Shown here: positions 33,101 through 44,622 of the stretch, piece after piece
Numbering within the stretch: the first letter of the stretch is position 1
How the letters are laid out: each line of letters opens with the position of its first letter
DNA from: Saksenaea vasiformis B4078
Lineage: Eukaryota > Mucoromycota > Mucoromycetes > Mucorales > Saksenaeaceae
Reading direction: 5' to 3'
Assembly (NCBI GenBank): GCA_000697055.1
Contig: JNDT01001160.1
Location: 1-64,000, forward strand
Length of the DNA: 64,000 nucleotides
Position numbers and translations under genes: made by a program
The notes under the pieces: generated by a model
Databases searched by the model: none
The model's input: only the letters and a program-made list of their open reading frames with translations
Told to the model about the DNA's origin: nothing

Positions 33101-35381
33101 TGACAAGCGTTATCAGTATACGCTCCTTTTTCAGTGCAGATTCTTCAATCCCGTTGGCTGCTCTGCGGTTTCGATTGTCATCGAACATGATCGAAAAGAG
33201 GGAGAATCCTTGGCGGACTCGAGCGTTAATAACGTGCCATAATTCTGCTGGAAGGTAGTATTCCTGGTATCTTAATAATCTTGTTTCCACAAAAGCCGGC
33301 TCTGACCGAGGATCCCAAGGGAAAGCGATAGTGGAAGACATTGTTCTCGCAATTGGATCATCAAAGGTCATTGCCCTACTATCTCGCATGAAATCCGCCA
33401 TATTGTGCGACAGCCGTTCTCGAGGTAAGTCAATCGGAGGCTCGTTGTTGCATGAAGATCCTGCCAGTATTCGGTTTTCTGAGCGAGACTTATCGAGGAA
33501 TATCTCTCGCATGAGGAGCCGATAGTGATAGACGTTCGGAGGTGACGCGAGCTTCTCTTCGTCATGAGTTGTAGACTCTTGCGTACATGGTGGGCAGCTT
33601 TCAGCATACATAAATTGTCCATTTGTTGCGTTCGCGACGAATCTCAAGATTTCATTGTCAGGTACGAAACCAAAATTGCAACCTGGAGTAAATCCGCCGT
33701 TGGATCCAATTTGAACTACGCTACATGAAATATCTTCACTTGATAGTTGACGAATTACAGACTCATCTTGTAAATTCGATCTGACGACACCATCGGTAAT
33801 CAATACGAGTAATGGTTTGCTGTCTGACGGAAGAAGGCTCAGTGCAAATGATCCAGCGCGTAGTATGTATCCTAAAGTGCTTCCAGTTTTCCCAACACCC
33901 CAGACGTCCTTTTTGGCGCCTGCAATTCCTTTTAGCGGACGATGGTGCATGCTGGTTGAAAGAGAGCTGGTGCGATGATGATGTGTTCGGCTTCCAGCAT
34001 TTTGAGCTGTCGAATGTGATTTCCTTGTGCTCCCTCCGGTGTCGTTTCTCGCCAGCACGGAAGGTCTTGGTGAATGTGTCTTGTTGTTGGAAGGCTTTGA
34101 GCCTTTCTTTTTGTCAGCTTTCTTGCCACTGGTCGACTTTGAATCTTTTGCCGAGGAGAGGTAGCGCGAATCCAAGTCAAAATCGGCACCTCCGCTTTCG
34201 TCAACCACAGAAGAATGATCGCCACGGACATCCAGCTCGTAGCCAAGCTTTGACCTTCGTTCAGTTAGCTTTTGACGAAACTTCGCCAAGTCACATTGGA
34301 AAAGTCTGATTTCTTCGTTCAATGTTTTTAACACCGATTTCACGTTTGTGGGAGTAATAAGTACATTCTGCATCAGAACGCGCATTGTTGGGTATTCTGC
34401 AATAATGGGTATCACATTCATATTGGATCCGAAATGAGAACATTCTGCTACGACGGTGATCCGAATTTCCGGTTCAAACTATCCTCTCCAGTAAGCCCTC
34501 TTGATGTCTGTCTATCATTATAACCACTTACCAAAATGGATGCGCCTGTGGTCGGCGTGGTAAGGGAGAATGGACGCACTAATCCATTAATTATGTTTTC
34601 GAGACTGAATTAAAATACTACGTCAACTGATCATATTATATACCATCATCTAGTTCATACTTACACGCCGTATGCATTACCGATCATAATATGTCCACTG
34701 TCACTGTCTATGGTAGCTAGACTCGAACTCAGATCAATCATAAATACAGTACGATATCTTCGTGCGACGGACAATATATGAGTTCGTGGTGTAATAATAT
34801 ACATCTTTGGAGGTGTTGGGAGTGGTGAGGGTGACTGTACTGCGCTTTGCTGGTATATCGCAGATGAAGCGGTAGCGACAGTAGGAGTACTTGAGGGTGT
34901 GGGTGACGCATATGAAGATATAATAGATGCATGGCTATCTGTTAGTACGTCTGATGTGGATCCTCGGTATGTTTTGGACTCTTTGGTTTGATACAAAGAA
35001 GGATCCCAGATCGCCTTGTGGCTTCCAGAAAGGTGGAGTAACTGAAAATTCTGAAACAACACATATCAACGCACAAGAATGGATATAATTCGCCATGTAC
35101 CTCATAGTCTCGAGCTGCGAGTGGGCGGAACATATGCTGCAGTAACCATAGGACTAGTTCACTCCTACTCGCGAATGGCACGCCTTTTGCAAGGACAACC
35201 GCTGTGCGAGCTTCATTGACCTAGAACACATAGAAATTATTAGCATGGACTCTCAATGGCCGGCTGGAGATCTAACCTTTGTATCTGTAGTGGGTACGCC
35301 ATGTTCAGAGACCGGGTGCAGTCGGCTCTGCCAGCGAGTGTCATCGTCGTGCGGGGTATGTTTCAGTGGTATTTCGCCCAT
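24162..35381 (-). CDS. SZT2: SZT2 homologue, KICSTOR-type regulator of TORC1
   Basis: An 11.2-kb gene encoding roughly 3,500 residues, matching the giant SZT2 family (about 3,400 in human). In animals SZT2 bridges GATOR1 to the lysosome and is needed for amino-acid control of TORC1. The start at 35381 (MGEIPLKHTPHDDD) splices in phase to VNEARTAVVLAKG. A VWA-like N-terminus follows: DLSSS near 34730 and LLVLITDGVV near 33800, then CSVVQIGSNGGFTPGCNFGF. Family landmarks occur in the expected order: IEYRIRANW (near 33060), KRPLSNLLMRDP (near 32050) and YLHRHAWHWEV (near 31910). The largest exon, 27638-24630, covers the C-terminal third. The last intron joins RMISK to AVFSSHRDADW, and the protein ends AYYIWKSAR. 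Ser-rich insertions lie near 34000-34150 and 26250-26480. Identity rests on remembered human sequence blocks. Some internal splice sites were not fixed. Confidence 0.85.
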
Positions 35382-36253
35382 AATAAAGCAAAAAGATTCT
35401 CACGATTGTCGGTTGACGCGTAGCTATAGCCCACAATGCTCAAGCATATATACCTTATGGAGGCTACTCTTCCAAGGCGAGATTCCAGAGAATGTGCTAC
35501 TGAACCGATCTCGAAATAAGCGAGGTATAAACGAAGAACAAACAGCTGTATTCATGACCGAAGTCCGACATTACACTCCTACCGTCTACTGGGTTTAAAT
35601 ATCTATGGCATCATGAGATGGTTACTGGATTTTTTTTCGCATAACTGTAACAAATACTGTCGTTTCTGAACAAATTTGATGGGGGTATAAAGCAACTTCG
35701 GACAAAATGCAAGGGCCAAGGATATTCTAGGTACGAATGGGCGCCTTCGATGCTCAACTGTAGGCCTCCCCCACTCACATTGCCGAGTGGGCTGCTAGGC
35801 CTCTTATCCTGTACTTGCTCTATCGGATCAGTATCAATGCGTGCTTGACTTTTGCCAGGGCTTTCTAGCCATCCAACGGTCTATTCGTCTGAGTTTTGTG
35901 TATTTCCCCTTTCTTTTTGAAACAAAACTAATCGGACTGGCCCACAGCAATTGAACAAGTGTCACCAAGAGTAGTAACAATTAACAGATTCGAATTGCGT
36001 GACAACCTCGCAGCATTTACAATCTCTTCTTCCGTTATTTAACACAGAATTCCTAATGCAACACTCTTGATATAGACAATGTTACCTACACTCGATGCCA
36101 CGATGCGACTGAAGGTGGATGATCAAGGACTTTGGATCGCACAAAGCTCTCTCTGAGAGAAAATTGTTATCACAGAAAACAAATCCTGATTAGCGAGTTA
36201 CAGCTCCTCATAAACCTACGTCGCTGTCTGTAGATGCTGTGAAAGCTATTCTA
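35382..36253. other. Intergenic region upstream of SZT2
   Basis: Contains the SZT2 leader region, a short hairpin near 35770-35792 (CCCACTC...GAGTGGG), and otherwise A/T-rich sequence. No coding exon could be joined in phase. Confidence 0.4.
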
Positions 36254-36805
36254 TCAAGACACATTTTGAAAGGCGCCTGGATAGATTTTCAGGTACGTTG
36301 CGTACTTAAACGAATACCGATTACAATGCATGTCGTTTGAACAAGAAGCATCCATAAGGAGAATGACGCCAGCAATGGTGTTATCCAGTCTAAAGATATC
36401 ACCGAGATGTACTGCAGAATCTAAAACTTCCAGAAAATCACCACGCTAACATTGTTCGTTTCTTTAAATCATCCGATCCGTTGAAAGCCGATTGTAATAA
36501 CTACTCACATCCACCTGTTTATCCGAAAATGTACTAATTTCAAATTGCGCTGTAATAACTGTTTATGGCAAAACAGTAAGCTGTGGAGAATGATCGGATC
36601 TTCGATAGTCGTTGAGATCTATATGTCTGTAAGCTCGATTATACGGTAAAAATGCTTCGGTCCAGTTACGGAAGCCAATCGTCACGCACATTGGACAAAT
36701 GCTGAATTCTCTTAAATGAAAATCATTTACTCGAAGGAACATGACGTTAAAGTCTAATGCTTTAGTCAAACAAGCAACTATATGTACGAAAGAAAAGGAT
36801 CCCAT
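36254..36805 (-). CDS. Hypothetical protein, spliced, unknown family
   Basis: Three minus-strand pieces fit one frame. An N-terminal exon from ATG 36805 reads MGSFSFVHIVACLTKALDF through FSICPMCVTIGF. A middle exon reads AQFEISTFSDKQVD and ends at a GTGAGT donor near 36508. A last exon after an acceptor near 36446 reads RGDFLEVLDSAVHLGDIFRL, then DNTIAGVILLMDASC, and stops at 36254. The first junction (donor GTAACT near 36667, acceptor near 36557) is a guess. The unspliced alternative ends at 36563. The last junction is clean and in phase. No known family is recognised. The stop of the same-strand eIF3e gene is 67 bp away on its 5' side. The minus-strand choice is supported by phase consistency, although the plus strand is also open over part of the last exon. 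Confidence 0.4.
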
Positions 36806-36872
36806 GGCTGTTTATATTTTCCCTCCACTACAGGGAACTGCATCCTCTGGTCTTTTTTTTAATGAGATGAGA

Positions 36873-38529
36873 TTAAACGGAAGCATCAGCAGTCTGTGCG
36901 CTAGGTGCTGCTTCGCGTCTTCTGATGGCTGATGCAAGGACTTGCGATCGGAAAGACGAACCCTTGGTACGCTCAATAATTTGCTGATATACTGAAGTAA
37001 CGGGAGTGTTCATGATGACCGTGTTCTAAATTTTGTTTAAGTCAGACTAGTTCAAACATTGAACAATGCACTTCACCTCTTCAAAGTCAATCTTGGCATC
37101 AACACGTGTATCTCTTATCAGGTTGACGATCCATTTTTCACCTTCTTCTTGGTTGAGGTTCAACGTTTGTGACATATCCCTATCAAACTCCATAAGCAAC
37201 TGCGAACTTCTTTTTTCGTATACATACTTAATATTGATCTTCTGGTGGATTCTGCAATAAGTCTCTGAGATGAATTGTCTTGCATTTTCCATGAAGTCTT
37301 CTTGAGTAGCGACAAGGAAAAAGTCATTGCTCAACACCTCTTCACATTCCTTCAATTTCTTTTGCGCTCCTTCAAAATCAAAGTGAACGTAAAGGGCTTC
37401 GATGAATTCGGTGACGGGGTCTCGGTGTTCGTACGATTCCTGTTCAATGATCTTAACGAGTTCTTTCATCTGACTCTTTCTGCGCTTGTTGGTAACCACA
37501 GCCGTTGCTAGGTAACGCAAGACCCATGGGCAAGATGTTTGAATAGTGTTGATGTACTGAGGCGCAAGGAACATATCGACAATACCATCACGACCCTTGG
37601 GATGGTTGAAGAAAACGAACAAAGACCAGTGAATCAACCAGGTACGTTGTTGAAGTTGATGGAGTGGCGATGCAAAGTTCTATAGATTCGCCTAAATAAA
37701 CAATCACTGTATTCCGCACATATCACATACCTTTTGATCAATAGCTTCCCGTAATTTCTGCATTTCTTCCAAGGCAACATCCCAGTTACCGGTAAGAATT
37801 TCGGCAGCTAGCTTTCCCCACAACGCAGAAAGGCCAGCTTCGGTGTCGGGAGACTATCTAATGGTAAGAAAACCATTGTAACGATGATTGCTATATCCTA
37901 CCAACACACGGAAGTGATACAACATATCCGCAGCACCTCCATAGTTACCGCAATTGAACTGCAATTGACCAAGCTGATACAGAATTTTGATTCTTTCTTC
38001 CGTAATCTATATAGTATTGTTGGTATTTTCTCGTTCGAGGTCAAGCAGATGATCACATTACATTGTGGTTCTCCTTCAAATATTGCAAGTTCTGTGTCTT
38101 GTCGTGACGTAAGGCGGTGATCACTTCAGGTTTTTCGAGCACTTCCATGACCTTCTGAGCCTCAGCTTGAAGTTCTTCAAGTTGCGCCAACACCTTTTCT
38201 CTCTTTTGAACGAATTCTAATCATGCCGTTCAGCAGTCGAAATACATTGAGAATATAAGCTGGTACCTTCTGGAGTCTCGTCGATGTTGTGAATGTTCTT
38301 ATACAAAGCACCAACGAAATCAACCATATTCGTATCGCAAAGTAAGTCGTATTTTGCCTTGAGCAGATCTTCGGCCGCATACACCTTTTTGGTATGTGTT
38401 CATCAGTACTTTCTTCTAAAAGCAGTAAGTCGGTACCTTCTTCAATTCCAAAAACTCGAGAAGAGGGAAGACAAGATGACGATCCAGAAAAGGGATCATG
38501 CGTTGTGTCAAATCATATTTGGCGGCCAT
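36873..38529 (-). CDS. INT6: Eukaryotic translation initiation factor 3 subunit e (Int6)
   Basis: PCI-domain subunit of eIF3, cytosolic, which contacts eIF4G and the 40S ribosome. The start [20 protein letters not shown] at 38529 is the conserved N-terminus of the family. The following exons carry [11 protein letters not shown], the coiled segment [18 protein letters not shown], and helical repeats with [20 protein letters not shown]. The large exon 37637 to about 37077 spans the PCI domain, with [20 protein letters not shown] near its end. The last intron joins DFEE to [20 protein letters not shown] and then [11 protein letters not shown] before TAA at 36873. Length is about 440 residues, as usual. 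It is divergent from the phosphodiesterase gene with 321 bp between starts. Confidence 0.96.
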
Positions 38530-38850
38530 GGCGTCAAGTAAAGGGACAGAAGGAGCCAACAATTTTGAAAACGCGAAAAAAAACAAAGTCGGCACTTTAA
38601 AAAAGGTTGGGTGGCTGATGTCTTAAGTCCTTCCTTGCTTTCGGGATCGTCCTCCTTTCTTCCTTCTTTTTTTCATTTTTCCGCTATATATTTTCCGTAT
38701 TTCTTTTCCTCTTTTCTCTTCTCTTTGTATTTCAACAATTAGACTATACATACATACAACAATCATTACAAGGTTAAGCACAAGTTTCAGACTACTTCTT
38801 TTCCTCGTTCTGTTCAGCACAAGTCTCGACACTATCAGTGAAGAACCCAT
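38530..38850. promoter_or_regulatory. Shared divergent promoter of eIF3e and phosphodiesterase
   Basis: A 321-bp intergenic stretch dominated by a pyrimidine-rich tract on the plus strand (about 38637-38735, runs of CTTCTTT and CCTCTTTTC). Such tracts are common in fungal core promoters. No specific factor site is claimed. Confidence 0.35.
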
Positions 38851-40421
38851 ATGCTCATCCTAAAATTCAACTCACTCAGCGCTGAAGATTTATTTGTGAT
38901 TGAACGAGTAAGAACAATAGAGTATTTATTTTTTGTTTCCTTTTATTAATAGTATATTGCTTGTTTTGGTGCAGCAACTTGTACGATGGTTGGACAGCAA
39001 AAGCCGACGTGTAAGTCCCGAGCTCAACGTATTAGATCTCAGTCGCACGGACATCTATGGTCACCTCCTGGGTCTATTTGCCAACCTCAATATGTTTGAA
39101 GCTCTTGGAGTAACACCATCACAAACACTGGATTTTCTCATTGACGTGGATGCTGCTTATTTGGATACCCCGTATCACTCATTCTATCACGCAGCCGATA
39201 TTGTGACCATGTTGTACTACCTATTATATGAAATGGGGGCCATGCGATACCTTTCATATATTGATATAGCCGCTCTTTTGTTAGCTGCCCTGTGTCATGA
39301 TGTGGGCCATGTAAGTAAAATTGAAGAAAAAAAAAAGGAGATGGTCAAATGTCGTGCATGCAGTCTCACGCCGTTGTTTGTTTGTTAATGATCTGCAGCC
39401 TGGGTATAACAATTTGTATCAAGTCCATTTCAAGACTGCTTTGGCACTGCGTTACAACAACACATCTGTGCTTGAATCTTACTCCGTGGATATCACCCGT
39501 GATCTCCTGCAAAAACACAAACTCCTAAAAAATGTCAATGAGCGGGAATTTACTGCCACACTTGAGAATTTCATTTTGTCGACGGATATGGTGTATCACT
39601 ATGAATTGCAGGAACTGGTCGGTTCACTCGAGGAAATCTTGGCAGATACCACGTGGATGGATAGCAGTAGCGACGCGGAGAGTCTCGTGTTTTCAGAACC
39701 TTTGTCTTCACCAACCAGCGTACAGGATTGTTTTGCTGAGGAAGAAGGTATGGACAATCTATTATTAGAGACTCAGCACCGTCACAATCTCTGTCGGGTT
39801 TTACTACATGCCGCGGATATTAGTAACACAGTTCGTCCCTGGCCGATTTCCAAACAATGGTCGGATCTAATTGTTCAAGAATTTTTTCGCCAAGGCAACG
39901 CCGAGAAAAAGGCGGGCTTACCCGTCTCGCCAGGCATGGATCAAGATGAAACCGATCAACCTACAATCAGTTTGAAATTCGGCGATTTTGTGGTTAAACC
40001 TTACTTCGAAGCGCTTGCTGCACTCTTGCCGCCTGCTCGTTCATTTCTGGACACGCTTGCTGAAAATCGCAACGAATGGCAACAGCTGAAAAAAATTCCT
40101 GCAGATATGGCTCTCACACCACCACCTCCTGCCTATGAACGTTACCTACCAACCATCATACTACCACCCCGTCCCGTGCTCAATCCAGCAGGCCGCAGGA
40201 TCAGTGTCCCTCCCGGTATGGTGATCATCCCTGATAACGCTTTCTTAGAAAGACGTTCTTTGGGCTATCGGAGCGCTAGTCATCCCGCAGCCATGCCAGC
40301 AGTTGCGACACCTCCTGACATGGCCATGGAAAACCCTTTTGGAAGAAGAAAGAGTGAACAACCCTATCCCATTGTTTTCGAATCATTTCATGCTGTCTCC
40401 ATGATGCACCGCCATCACTGA
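38851..40421 (+). CDS. PDE2: Class I 3',5'-cyclic-nucleotide phosphodiesterase
   Basis: Hydrolyses cAMP or cGMP to the 5'-monophosphate, lowering PKA signalling. Three exons (38851-38907, 38975-39310, 39399-40421) join in phase to 471 residues. Catalytic signatures: YHSFYHAADI (residues about 94-104) with the catalytic His, LCHDVGH|PGYNN (about 126-137) split by the second intron, the metal-ligand HAADISN (about 275), and RQGNAEKKAGLPVSPGMDQ (about 300-320), which matches the E-K-K-A-G-L-P-x-S-P metal/glutamine-clamp block. The usual D in QGD is N and the usual F in SPF is G, both atypical for the family. A Pro-rich C-terminal tail follows about residue 370. Family order is intact, so activity is expected. 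It is followed on the same strand by an RGS gene. Confidence 0.93.
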
Positions 40422-40965
40422 TCACTTACTTCTTTTTCTCTTTTTTGTAATTTTTCGACATTCGCCCTTTTAGATTTTTTTTCTTTTCACCGCTATACAT
40501 ACGTTTCTTTTTCCCCTTTTTCACCCTTTACATATTTCTTTCTCTTTTTTTTCAGTCTATAGATTTCTTCTTCTTTGTTTTGTTTTGTATCATAGTATCC
40601 TGCTTCTCATTTCCATATCAATATGGATGCATAGAATAAATCGATAAAATGGAAGTTGCACATTAAGACAATAGTTCCCCCATTTTTGTCAAGAAACTAG
40701 AAACTGGCTATTCCCCTTTAGCTAAATCCAGTATTTCAGTCAAGAAATACCACGTTTCTGATGACTACAAACATGGTTAAACCTGTTTCTAGGACATTGC
40801 AGCAGAAGAGGCTGTGCAACCTTAAATAATGCACATGGCGCCCCTCAACTCATCGTTAGTCTTATTTTTTGAGACTTTCAACCGCCTCTGTTTCTCTTAT
40901 TTTTTTTCTTCCCCTTATACTTTCTATCTTTCTTTCTATCTTTCTCCTAATATTTTGTACCATTG
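40422..40965. other. 3' region of phosphodiesterase and RGS promoter
   Basis: T-rich 3' untranslated sequence at 40430-40600, then the RGS promoter, with an imperfect pyrimidine repeat (CTTTCTATCTTT units) at about 40917-40946 just before the start codon. No other feature. Confidence 0.4.
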
Positions 40966-41517
40966 ATGACTATCGATCCACCAACATTGGAGACGGTGCT
41001 ATGCGATACCAATGGTCATCAATTTCAAGAATTTGCCACCTATCTTCAGCAGACATATTGTATAGAAAATCTCTCATTCTGGCTTGCGGTACAACGTTAC
41101 CAAAGACCTTCCGAAGCTACTTGCCGTCAAATTGTTGCTGCGTTTATCCTACGAAATGCCCCTCAAGAGATCAATATTCCTTGCGAGATGCGTCAGGATA
41201 TATTGAGCCAATTTACCGCCGGTCAATATCATCCCGCAATCTTTTGCCACGCCGCTAACTATGTTTTGGAATTGATGCGTGTCAACTCGTTTATCCCTTG
41301 GCTCTTGCACGCCACCGCTTCTCCTACATCTTTATCGTCCTCATCGTCTGTCACTCGTTGCTCTCTTTCCTCCAAAAGGTCTTCCTCTCTCTCTTCCATT
41401 GACTCTAAACCAGATAGAATCGCATGGGTGTTTAGACGAGTTAGGCGAATATTACGGACAGAGACAACTATTTCTGCTTCGGCCCGCCGATTTTCATGGA
41501 AAAAAACTTTACACTAG
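40966..41517 (+). CDS. RGS-domain protein (regulator of G-protein signalling)
   Basis: Single-exon gene of 183 residues. RGS proteins accelerate GTP hydrolysis by G-alpha subunits. ATG 40966 (MTIDPPTLETVL) is chosen over an upstream TTG. The RGS helices are visible: HQFQEFATYLQQTYCIENLS then FWLAVQRYQ (residues about 18-48), the characteristic EN(L/I)xFW motif, and later FCHAANYVLELMRVNSFIPW (about 93-113), which corresponds to the terminal helix with the usual FxxAxxxVxxxMxxxSxxxF pattern. The C-terminal 65 residues are Ser-rich then Arg-rich and probably disordered. Lying 544 bp behind a cAMP phosphodiesterase, it may act in the same signalling pathway. That is inference. Confidence 0.9.
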   Translation: MTIDPPTLETVLCDTNGHQFQEFATYLQQTYCIENLSFWLAVQRYQRPSEATCRQIVAAFILRNAPQEINIPCEMRQDILSQFTAGQYHPAIFCHAANYVLELMRVNSFIPWLLHATASPTSLSSSSSVTRCSLSSKRSSSLSSIDSKPDRIAWVFRRVRRILRTETTISASARRFSWKKTLH

Positions 41518-44073
41518 CTCATTTGTAAACCTTCCCGTCTAGAACGCTTAAAATTATAGTATGTATAGATTTTTCTTTGCTTTCCACTCCTTCGTTTGTA
41601 GTATAAACCGTTCCTGTCCTTTTTTTTTGCACCCTACAGCCCTAAAACATACATATAGTCATACATGGTTTACGTTATACAGCATGATCTCGTGCAGGTC
41701 TATTTTGCCTGCACTTGGTCCGGCTTTCTATCCCTATTTAGTCGCTTGCCGAAATTTTGTTAATATAAACATTTTACCGAACTTTAAACGCTACTAGAAC
41801 TTTATATGTACGTGTCTTTTTTTTCTTGAAGAAGAAAAAACAAAAATGAGAAGTTGAAATACAGACGGGACAAGATAACTGCATAGCGGCTTATGACTAT
41901 ACAAGAAGCACTTGCTTCCTTGCCCCGAGAGCCAGGTACTGCAGCGTGACTTAGCGGGAGAACCTACAGCGCCGTCCGCCTGAGTTCGGTGCGACATTCC
42001 ATATTTGTAGTGGCAGACGACGAAGATCCGGATTTTATCAGCTTCAGGGTTGTATTATTCTTTACAGCTCTAACAATAACACTAAAATCCAGCGATTGTA
42101 AAAGGAAAGGGATCTTCTGGGTAGCCCACAACTAATATACATTGAGTACACGGTAACACATCTTGAAGTCGGTTCAGAGAAAGTATGAGACGCAGTCAAT
42201 GACGTCTTTGAAAGAATCACTTAGGTGATCGACATCGTCCCGAAAAGATCAATATGGAATTCATTGAAACAGTATCAAATTTGTTCAATAAATACAGTAG
42301 TATATGAGCTACTATTGAACGCAATTTTATTTCCCTCAAACGGCAATTCCACGGTTGGCGGTCAATGGCTTTATAAAGCTAATTTTCCGTGCAAGTATGA
42401 ATCGTACATCTCTGCAAGACGATCTTTAACTAGTGTAGACGTTTCATCAAAGTCCTGTAAACTAAACAGTATTAAACCACAAATATCGTAAGAGTGCAAT
42501 CGCTAACGGCAGGGAGGGCAGCGTCGTTGATCGCTCAAGTTGCCCGTTGCTACATATAAGGGTGCGCTTTCAACATGTGGCCTGTGGCAAATGCATGGAA
42601 ATTAATGGGGATTTATTCTACGTTTCATGTCAATGATAGAAACATTACGAGTTCAGTGTGATGCACTACCATTAAAAAGACGATGGCTCGTGAAGTGCAG
42701 GCTAAATAACATGTTTGAAACATCTTGAGATTCGATGAGTATTCAGCTATTCTTCCTATTTACACCCATGCAAGCCCTACTAACGCATCTTTTCCAGACA
42801 ACTATATAGCTATGGGTATCTTTTTAGAAGCGTCTTTGTTGGTATAAAGCTTATTACGATCGGATCATGCGCACAATCGAGCATCATGAGACACTCATCT
42901 CTAAGCAACCCCAGATCAACCTGTCATGAGTTTATCATCCTCGTTTAGCAATTAGCCCCTACAAGTGACAAGACACACCCTGACAAATGGTAATGATATC
43001 ATTCTGACGATCTCAATTAGAGATTATGCCTGCTCGCACGCAAAAAGGAGGCAAATAAAGCGGAGAGTCCCCAAAACTTTGAAATTGAGAGCCATATACC
43101 ACCTGCACAAACGCTTCGATGTAACAGCTTTCAAAAATCACGCTTAGTATAAACTGGCTGTTTACCTTTTGGTAATAATATTATGGTTTATTAAGAAAAT
43201 AATTGGTCACTGTGGATTAGATTAAGCCTCGCTGATCGAAGAAGGGGGAAAAACCGTCAGTCCTACAAGGACAAAACGATCAGATTTGTTTTCAAAGTCG
43301 AAGATTACGTTGGATCGGTTACTCAGTAAATAGTCCAGGACAATGATTTATAAACGAAGAAAGACCTCTCTTTGATTAGTGTTCCTTTGTTATCGCACAC
43401 AGATATATTGATCAGAGAAATCAGGGGAAAATCACTAAGCAGCGACGGATTCGACATAGTTCCAGCTTGGACGGTATGCAATGCTTTATTATAACCATGA
43501 CTTCATACTGGACAAAAGTATCAGCCTATAGTAACAGCAATGATCGCTACAAAGAGGAACGGACATCGTTATAGGATATGCATTTTGGAAATAGCTAAAC
43601 TACCCATGGCTGTAACATCAGAATAATGACAAAATCTCGGGAAGGAGAAAGGGGTGAATAGACAAGAGGCGAAAGAAAGAGGAACTATAGAGTAGATATC
43701 CGATGGCGTTATTCACCATGACTCCTGTGGGTGTGAACGCCGTGGAGCCATGGGACCTGCAACATTAATAATTAATGGCACTTCTACAAGTTAGGAGCCT
43801 TCGCCCAGTATAGAAGAGCTAGAACAAAAATGCATCTTTGGCGAACACAGGGCAGCGAAGGGTAAAGTATCTCCGGCTCAGCGCAGGTTACTCTATGGGT
43901 ACTTAAGCAATTACACTCCTGGCAAGCTATGCACCAACCTTTTCGGTTAGCATATAACTCAAGCGAGTTTGTTGATCCCGTTTAAAACATTTTTCTGGTT
44001 AATTAAAACAGCAGTTTATGCCCAATCATAGAATGAAGGAGATAGCAGTGTTCAGAAGACACGCTTGCGTCGA
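41518..44073. other. Long intergenic region, no supportable gene
   Basis: About 2.5 kb with only short frames (up to 88 codons) on either strand, none with a recognisable motif or consistent splice partners. Nothing repeat-like was matched to the other elements of this window. Confidence 0.45.
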
Positions 44074-44304
44074 CTAAGCCTTAATTTGCATTGATGCAAA
44101 ATGAAACTTGCGCTGAGATGTAATGAACTTTTTGCTTGGAAATTTTGATTTTTTTGCATCGACCCGAAAGATGTATCGCACGACTTCATTGATACGTTCT
44201 CCAACCACATCAATTGCAGTATAAAACAATGACATGCGATGGGCACGGCGTCGGTACCAGCGGCTATGTTGGAACACTCCCAGAAGGGAGTTAAAAGAAG
44301 TCAA
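44074..44304 (-). CDS. Small hypothetical protein (76 aa)
   Basis: An ATG-to-stop frame with natural-looking composition: LLGVFQHSRWYRRRAHRMSL, then YTAIDVVGERINEVVRYIF, then a Lys-rich C-terminus. It lies divergent to RPS24 with 318 bp between starts, a sensible place for a short gene. No family is recognised. It could equally be a fortuitous frame. The overlapping 64-codon frame in another phase is less protein-like. Confidence 0.3.
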   Translation of the reverse strand: MTSFNSLLGVFQHSRWYRRRAHRMSLFYTAIDVVGERINEVVRYIFRVDAKKSKFPSKKFITSQRKFHFASMQIKA

Positions 44305-44412
44305 AATCGTCTGTCACTTGCTAATCATGAATGATATTTTTATGCTGCTCGAATAAATGTTGCACCCGTTGAGGGACCAAGATGTAGCTTTTTTTTATAA
44401 CATAGCTGTCGG

Positions 44413-44498
44413 CCAGCCAATTTGACGCGCTACAAATTTCCGGTTACAACCAGCCAATCAAAAGAGTGTAGTCTAGGGTCGAATTCGAAATTTCCGGT
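44413..44498 (+). promoter_or_regulatory. RPS24 promoter with paired CCAAT and TTCCGG motifs
   Basis: Two identical CCAGCCAAT nonamers (44413-44421 and 44450-44458) interleave with two identical AAATTTCCGGT 11-mers (44434-44444 and 44488-44498), 125-210 bp upstream of the ribosomal protein start. CCAAT is the HAP/NF-Y site. The TTCCGG element has no assigned factor here. Confidence 0.45.
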
Positions 44499-44622
44499 GC
44501 GGACTATTCCGAGCAGTCACGGCCAAAGATGGGCCGGAGCAAGGGAGGATGTTGGTCCCCAAAAGTGAGCAAGAGATCATCGCTCGAGTAGTCTTCCTCC
44601 AAACTTAACGAACTAAATCAAC

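Noticed and set aside
33812..34309. 165-codon plus-strand frame inside SZT2
   Set aside because: It lies wholly opposite a conserved SZT2 exon (VWA-like region) and has no motif or splice context of its own.
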